Shown in pieces: positions 59,972 through 64,000 of a stretch of 64,000 nt of DNA (position 1 is the stretch's first letter; the number at the start of each line of letters is the position of its first letter). The stretch is from positions 1,860,001 through 1,924,000 of the forward strand of contig CBDAQK010000001.1 of NCBI GenBank assembly GCA_965199005.1, in the 5' to 3' direction. Source of the DNA: LMUY01 sp965199005 (GTDB lineage: Bacteria > Pseudomonadota > Alphaproteobacteria > Acetobacterales > Acetobacteraceae). Made by a program: the position numbers and the translations under genes. The notes under the pieces were generated by a model that did not search any database, was not told where the DNA came from, and saw nothing but the letters and a program-made list of their open reading frames with translations.

Positions 59972-61588
59972 ATGAGTGTTGGCTCCGCGGGCTCCAAGGG
60001 CGTCACCCGGCGGCCATTGCTGCTCGGCATGGCTGGGCTGGCCGGCGCCGCCCTTCTGCCGCGCGCCACACGCGCCCAGGCGCGGCGTGGCGGCACGTTA
60101 GTCATGACGATCATTCCCGAGCCGAGTAGCCTGACCAGCGCCTTCAACACCGCCGCCCCGCTCACCGTCGTCTCACCGAAAATCCTCGAGGGCCTGCTGA
60201 GCTACGATGCCGAGCTGAACCCGCAACCGCACCTCGCCACCTCATGGACCATCACCTCGGACGGCCACAGTATCGCCTTTGCGTTGCGGCAAGGCGTGAA
60301 ATGGCAGGATGGGCAGGATTTCACGTCGGCCGACGTGGCCTTCAGCCTCCTCAACCTGCTCAAGAAATACCATCCGCGCGGACGCACCACCTTCGCCGCG
60401 CTGGAGGCGGTGGACACGCCGGACGCCCACACCGTCGTCCTGCAACTCAGCCGCCCGGCACCAGCCCTGATGAGCGCGCTATCGAGTGCCGAATCGCCGA
60501 TCCTGCCGAAGCATCTCTATGACATGGGCGACCCGCTGACCAACCCGGCGAACAACGCCCCCATTGGCACCGGGCCGTTCCGCTTCACCGAGTGGAAGCG
60601 TGGCAACTATATCGCGCTGGATCGCAACGATGCCTATTGGGATGGCGGCAAGCCCTATCTCGACCGTCTCATCATCAAGACCTACAACGATTCCAACGCC
60701 CGCTCGGCCGCGTTCGAATCCGGCGAGTTGCAGCTCGCCAGCACCACCCCCGTGCCGCTGGGCGATATCGAGCGCTTCAAGCAGAACAAGGCCTTCACCG
60801 TCACCGACAAAGGCGACGAGCTCAACAACACGATCGACTTCCTCGGCTTCAACCTGCGGCGCCCATCGCTGGCCAAGGTCGAAGTCCGGCAGGCGCTCAG
60901 CCAGGCGATCAACCGCGACGTCATGATCCGGACGGTGTGGTATGGCCTGGCCCAAAAGCTCGACAGCCCGGTGCCATCCGTGGTGCCGCAATTCCATGCC
61001 AAGGACCTGCCGCAACCGGCCTTCAACTTGAAGCAGGCGAATGACGCGCTGGACGCCGCCGGCTTCCCCCGTGGCGCCGGCAATATGCGCTTCAAGCTCA
61101 CGCTCGACCTGCCGACGATCAGCGACGTCTATCAGCGCGAGGCCGAGTTTCTCCGGCAGTCGTTCCGTGTCGCCGGCGTCGACGTGGACATCCGCGTCTC
61201 CGACGTGCCGGGCTACATCAAGCGGGTGTTCGGCGACTACGATTTCGACCTGACCTTATTCCCCGGCTCGGCCACCAACGACCCGACCATCGGACTGCAG
61301 CGTTTCTACTGGTCGAAGGCCATTGCCAAAGGCGCGCCCTTCGTCAACGCCTGGGACTACCGCAACGCTGAGATGGACGAGGTTTTGGAGGCCGCCGCCA
61401 TCGAGGTGAATGCGGCCAAGCGGCAGGCGCTGTTCGTCCGGTTCCAGCAGATCGCCATGCGCGACCTGCCGCTGTTGCCGCTCGCATTGCCGTCCAACAT
61501 TACGATTGCCACAGCCCGCCTACAGGACTTCATGACGGGCGGCGAGGGCATACGCGACCCACTCGCCAATGCGTGGCTGCAGGCTTGA
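59972..61588 (+). CDS. Peptide-type ABC substrate-binding protein (family 5)
   Basis: 538 residues. ATG 59972 follows GGACGGG and gives a Tat-like signal (VTRRPLLLGMAGLAGAALLP). Family blocks: GGTLVMTIIPEPSSLTSAF, IAFALRQGVKWQDGQDFTSA and APIGTGPFRFTEWKRGNYIA. Together with the next two genes it forms an importer lacking its own ATPases within view. Divergence from the ThDP enzyme under one operator suggests the imported solute feeds that pathway. Confidence 0.93.
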   Translation: MSVGSAGSKGVTRRPLLLGMAGLAGAALLPRATRAQARRGGTLVMTIIPEPSSLTSAFNTAAPLTVVSPKILEGLLSYDAELNPQPHLATSWTITSDGHSIAFALRQGVKWQDGQDFTSADVAFSLLNLLKKYHPRGRTTFAALEAVDTPDAHTVVLQLSRPAPALMSALSSAESPILPKHLYDMGDPLTNPANNAPIGTGPFRFTEWKRGNYIALDRNDAYWDGGKPYLDRLIIKTYNDSNARSAAFESGELQLASTTPVPLGDIERFKQNKAFTVTDKGDELNNTIDFLGFNLRRPSLAKVEVRQALSQAINRDVMIRTVWYGLAQKLDSPVPSVVPQFHAKDLPQPAFNLKQANDALDAAGFPRGAGNMRFKLTLDLPTISDVYQREAEFLRQSFRVAGVDVDIRVSDVPGYIKRVFGDYDFDLTLFPGSATNDPTIGLQRFYWSKAIAKGAPFVNAWDYRNAEMDEVLEAAAIEVNAAKRQALFVRFQQIAMRDLPLLPLALPSNITIATARLQDFMTGGEGIRDPLANAWLQA

Positions 61589-62565
61589 GAGGCGGGCTCG
61601 GCCGGTTCCTGCTCCGCCGCTTCGGGCTGGCGATCGTGCAGATCGTCTGCGTCGCCGTCATCGACTTCGCCCTGCTGCATGCTGCACCCGGCGATGCCGC
61701 CGACGCGATCGCGGGCGAGGCGGGGACGGGCGATCCCGGCTACGTCGCGAATTTGCGCCGCCAGTTAGGGCTGGATCGCCCCCTGCCGGTGCAACTCGGC
61801 TTGTATCTGTGGCGGCTCGCGCATGGCGATTTCGGCTTCTCCTTCCGCTATGGGCAAAGCGTCGCGTCGCTGATCTTTGAGCGCCTGCCGGCGACCCTGC
61901 TGCTGATGGGTGGCAGCCTTGCCCTGGCGGTGGGTGCAGGGATCGTGCTGGGCAGCTTGGCCGCGCGGTTCGCCCATGGCTGGATCGATCGCACCATTAC
62001 CCTGATAACGCTGTTCTTCTATGCAACCCCGCTATTTTGGTTTGGCCTGATGATGATCGTGGTGTTCGCGGTCAAGCTCGGTTGGCTCCCCCCTGGCGGG
62101 ATGTACGACGCGGCCGCACGCGAGCGCCCCGCCGCATTCACCGCCGACATCGCCCGCCACTTGCTGCTCCCCGCCTTGACCCAGGCGAGCTTCTTCCTTG
62201 CCATCTACACGCGGCTGGTGCGCGCCAGCATGCTGGAGGCCTATGGCGCCGATTACGTCCGGTTCGCCAGGGCCAAGGGCGCGGCTGAAGGGCGCATTAT
62301 CAGAGCCCACGTCCTACGCAACGCGCTCCTGCCGCTGGTCACCATGGTCGGCATCAATCTCGGTGCGCTGCTGGGCGGCTCGGTGCTGATCGAAACCGTG
62401 TTCTCCTGGCCCGGCATCGGCCGGCTGATGTACGACGCCGTGTTCCAGCGTGACGTCAACCTGCTGCTCAGCATCCTGGTGTTGAGTTCGGGGCTGGTCA
62501 TCGCCGCCAACCTCGCCGTGGATTTGCTGCACGTGGTCATCAACCCGACCGTACAGCTTGCCTGA
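61573..62565 (+). CDS. ABC permease, DppB type
   Basis: 330 residues with about six membrane segments. The N-terminal helix is RFGLAIVQIVCVAVIDFALL, the coupling loop RARAxGAAE-type region reads VRFARAKGAAEGRIIRAHVL, and ETVFSWPGIGRLMYDAVFQR is the family C-terminal signature. The GTG start overlaps the binding-protein gene by 16 bases. Confidence 0.92.
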   Translation: MAAGLRGGLGRFLLRRFGLAIVQIVCVAVIDFALLHAAPGDAADAIAGEAGTGDPGYVANLRRQLGLDRPLPVQLGLYLWRLAHGDFGFSFRYGQSVASLIFERLPATLLLMGGSLALAVGAGIVLGSLAARFAHGWIDRTITLITLFFYATPLFWFGLMMIVVFAVKLGWLPPGGMYDAAARERPAAFTADIARHLLLPALTQASFFLAIYTRLVRASMLEAYGADYVRFARAKGAAEGRIIRAHVLRNALLPLVTMVGINLGALLGGSVLIETVFSWPGIGRLMYDAVFQRDVNLLLSILVLSSGLVIAANLAVDLLHVVINPTVQLA

Positions 62566-63377
62566 TGGCCGGACGCTGGTCGCTGTGGGCCGGCGGCCTC
62601 ATCCTGGCCGCGGTCGTGCTGATGGCCGCCTGTGCTGGACTGCTGTTTCCGGACGATCCGCAGTCGATGGTGGCACAGCCGCTGTTGTGGCCGGGTAGCG
62701 ACCGATCCTTCCCGCTTGGCACCGACAGCCTGGGCCGGGACATCATGGCGGGCTTGTTCTACGGTGCCCGCGCCTCTTTGCTGATTGGCTTCGTCTCCAC
62801 CGCCGCGGCGCTGCTGGTGGGTGGCACGGTCGGCGCCGTCGCGGGATATTACCGCGGCCTCATCGACGATGCCCTGATGCGCGTCAGCGAATTGATCCAG
62901 ACGATCCCGCAATTCATGCTGGTGATCGTGCTGGTGGTCATTTTCCGCCCCTCGATCGGCACGATCATCGCCGCCCTGGCGCTGGTTTCGTGGCCGGGTT
63001 TGGCGCGCCTGGTGCGCACCGAGTTCATCGTGTTGCGGGAGCTTGAATTCGTCGAAGCATGCCGCACCACGGGTTTGCCGGATTGGCGGATCATGGTCGT
63101 CCAAATCCTACCCAACGCCTTCCCGACGATCATCGTCAGCGCGACCATCCTCGTCGCCTCCGCCATCCTGATGGAGGCCGCACTGTCCTTCCTCGGCCTA
63201 GGCGATCCGAACGTTCTGACCTGGGGCAGCATGATCGGGTCGGGCAAGGACCAACTCCGTTCGGCCTGGTACATCGTCGTACTCCCAGGCGCGGCCTTGC
63301 TCATCACCGCATTGGGATTGAACCTGTTCGGCGAAGGGCTGAACGACGCGCTCAACCCGCGCAACCGGCGGCGTTGA
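62565..63377 (+). CDS. ABC permease, DppC type
   Basis: 270 residues. The start overlaps the stop of the DppB-type gene by one base. It has the DppC pattern LGTDSLGRDIMAGLFYGARA, the coupling loop VEACRTTGLPDWRIMVVQIL and a C-terminal LGLNLFGEGLNDALNPR. It pairs with the preceding permease to import a peptide, opine or similar solute. Confidence 0.93.
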   Translation: MAGRWSLWAGGLILAAVVLMAACAGLLFPDDPQSMVAQPLLWPGSDRSFPLGTDSLGRDIMAGLFYGARASLLIGFVSTAAALLVGGTVGAVAGYYRGLIDDALMRVSELIQTIPQFMLVIVLVVIFRPSIGTIIAALALVSWPGLARLVRTEFIVLRELEFVEACRTTGLPDWRIMVVQILPNAFPTIIVSATILVASAILMEAALSFLGLGDPNVLTWGSMIGSGKDQLRSAWYIVVLPGAALLITALGLNLFGEGLNDALNPRNRRR

Positions 63378-63409
63378 CGCCGCTGATACCGGTGTGCGAC
63401 ACCGCCCCC

Positions 63410-63745
63410 ATGCCTCCTTGGATCGTCCCCGTAGGCTGTATCAGCCTTGCCCTCATTGGCGCCGCGTCGCTCGGCATCGTGCATTTGGAGCATCGCTGCA
63501 GGCAGCCGGAAGTGACGGATTCGCTGGCTGCGCATATTCCCAAAGACAAGGATGGGGCCGGCGTCGTGATATCCAACGCCCGTCTCATGGCCGGGCAGTT
63601 GTTCTCCTTCCCCTATGCCTGCGAGGCCGATGCCACCCCGCTGAGGGGCGGCATCGACCTGACGACGCAGACATGGACGCATTTCAAGTTCGAGGTATTT
63701 ACCCTGGCGGGCAAGCTCGACGTCAAGCTGCTCGACCCACACTGA
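63410..63745 (+). CDS. Small membrane-anchored protein, unknown
   Basis: 111 residues from ATG 63410, 32 bases after the permease stop. One N-terminal membrane segment (PPWIVPVGCISLALIGAASL) is followed by a periplasmic-type domain of about 85 residues ending FKFEVFTLAGKLDVKLLDPH. No family is recognised. It may be the last gene of the importer operon. It is convergent with the next gene. Confidence 0.55.
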   Translation: MPPWIVPVGCISLALIGAASLGIVHLEHRCRQPEVTDSLAAHIPKDKDGAGVVISNARLMAGQLFSFPYACEADATPLRGGIDLTTQTWTHFKFEVFTLAGKLDVKLLDPH

Positions 63746-63747
63746 GC

Positions 63748-64000
63748 TTATTGGGCCCCGTAGCCCCCGCCGCCCGGCGTCTCCAGCAACACGACGTCGC
63801 CGGGTTGCATCGCGATCTTGCGCGCTTCGGACACGGGTTTGCCGTTGATGAGGAAGTTGCCGCCCGCCCCCGGCGCGCCACCCAACAGGCCCTCCGGCCC
63901 GTCGCCAAGGCGGCTTGGCACGGCGTTGAGCAACCACGGCGCATCCGTGCGCATGTGGAACCCGATCACCTGGCCATCGCCGCCCCGGGTGCGCCCTGCG
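63748..64000 (-). CDS. Second HyuB-type subunit, C-terminal part only (runs off window)
   Basis: The visible 83 codons are the end of a hydantoinase/oxoprolinase B subunit: GLLGGAPGAGGNFLINGKPV, then MQPGDVVLLETPGGGGYG. The gene starts beyond the right edge. It differs from the hyuB at 50072, so a second hydantoinase-type enzyme is encoded next to the peptide-type importer. Confidence 0.82.
   Translation of the reverse strand, partial: AGRTRGGDGQVIGFHMRTDAPWLLNAVPSRLGDGPEGLLGGAPGAGGNFLINGKPVSEARKIAMQPGDVVLLETPGGGGYGAQ

Overview
The window looks like chromosomal DNA of an alphaproteobacterium, most likely Rhodospirillales/Acetobacteraceae. This is inferred from the high-GC coding style, a complete 16S-tRNA-Ile-tRNA-Ala-23S-5S-tRNA-fMet operon of alphaproteobacterial order, a COQ9 gene close to rpsU, and a Hint-domain secreted protein of a type common in acetic acid bacteria. 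No database search was possible, so family names rest on motifs and remembered family patterns.

Region 1 (1-16.6 kb) is intact housekeeping DNA. It holds a chemoreceptor, the complete EF-P modification set (epmA, epmB, efp), an inositol-phosphatase-family gene, an envelope cluster (OmpA-like protein, MotA/TolQ-like channel, coiled-coil OmpA/MotB-like partner), two tandem paralogous lipoproteins, a probable DUF3859 protein, rpsU, peptide deformylase, COQ9, a transglutaminase-like protein, a MOSC protein and clpB.

Region 2 (16.7-23.2 kb) is the rrn operon with a visible promoter, a boxA-like leader, a 23S processing stalk, short repeats in the spacers, and a 440-bp intervening sequence in 23S helix 45. 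The intervening sequence encodes a four-helix-bundle protein and is closed by a stem made of heptamer repeats.

Region 3 (23.2-44.1 kb) is an accessory zone that begins at the 3' end of tRNA-fMet and ends at a tRNA-Thr 3' fragment. Most genes in it are broken: a serine recombinase, an LCAT-like lipase, a BON-CHAT protease gene split by one UGA, an AraC regulator, an M10 metalloprotease-Hint gene with two frameshifts and a 132-bp duplication, an IS5-family element, ISL3 and IS66/IS3 remnants, and a dinB remnant fused to the end of an amino-acid ABC permease. Intact islands within it are a VapBC pair and an ABC ATPase / FAD oxidoreductase / alpha-hydroxy-acid oxidase block. Its right end is a decayed gamma-mobile-trio-like set (gmtY, gmtZ, gmtX) beside an odd tRNA-Thr(TGT) with a long variable arm.

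Region 4 (44.1-64 kb) is mostly intact catabolic and transport DNA: a GNAT protein, a polysaccharide deacetylase, peptide-type substrate-binding proteins, a Fic protein with a palindrome upstream, and two divergent regulatory blocks. The first block pairs hyuA-hyuB-ubiD with a three-gene ABC importer. The second pairs a ThDP enzyme-gntR-ubiX operon with a peptide-type ABC importer. Both divergent intergenic regions carry the same 13-bp near-palindrome, so the local FCD-type GntR protein probably controls both. UbiX would supply prenylated FMN to the UbiD-like decarboxylase.
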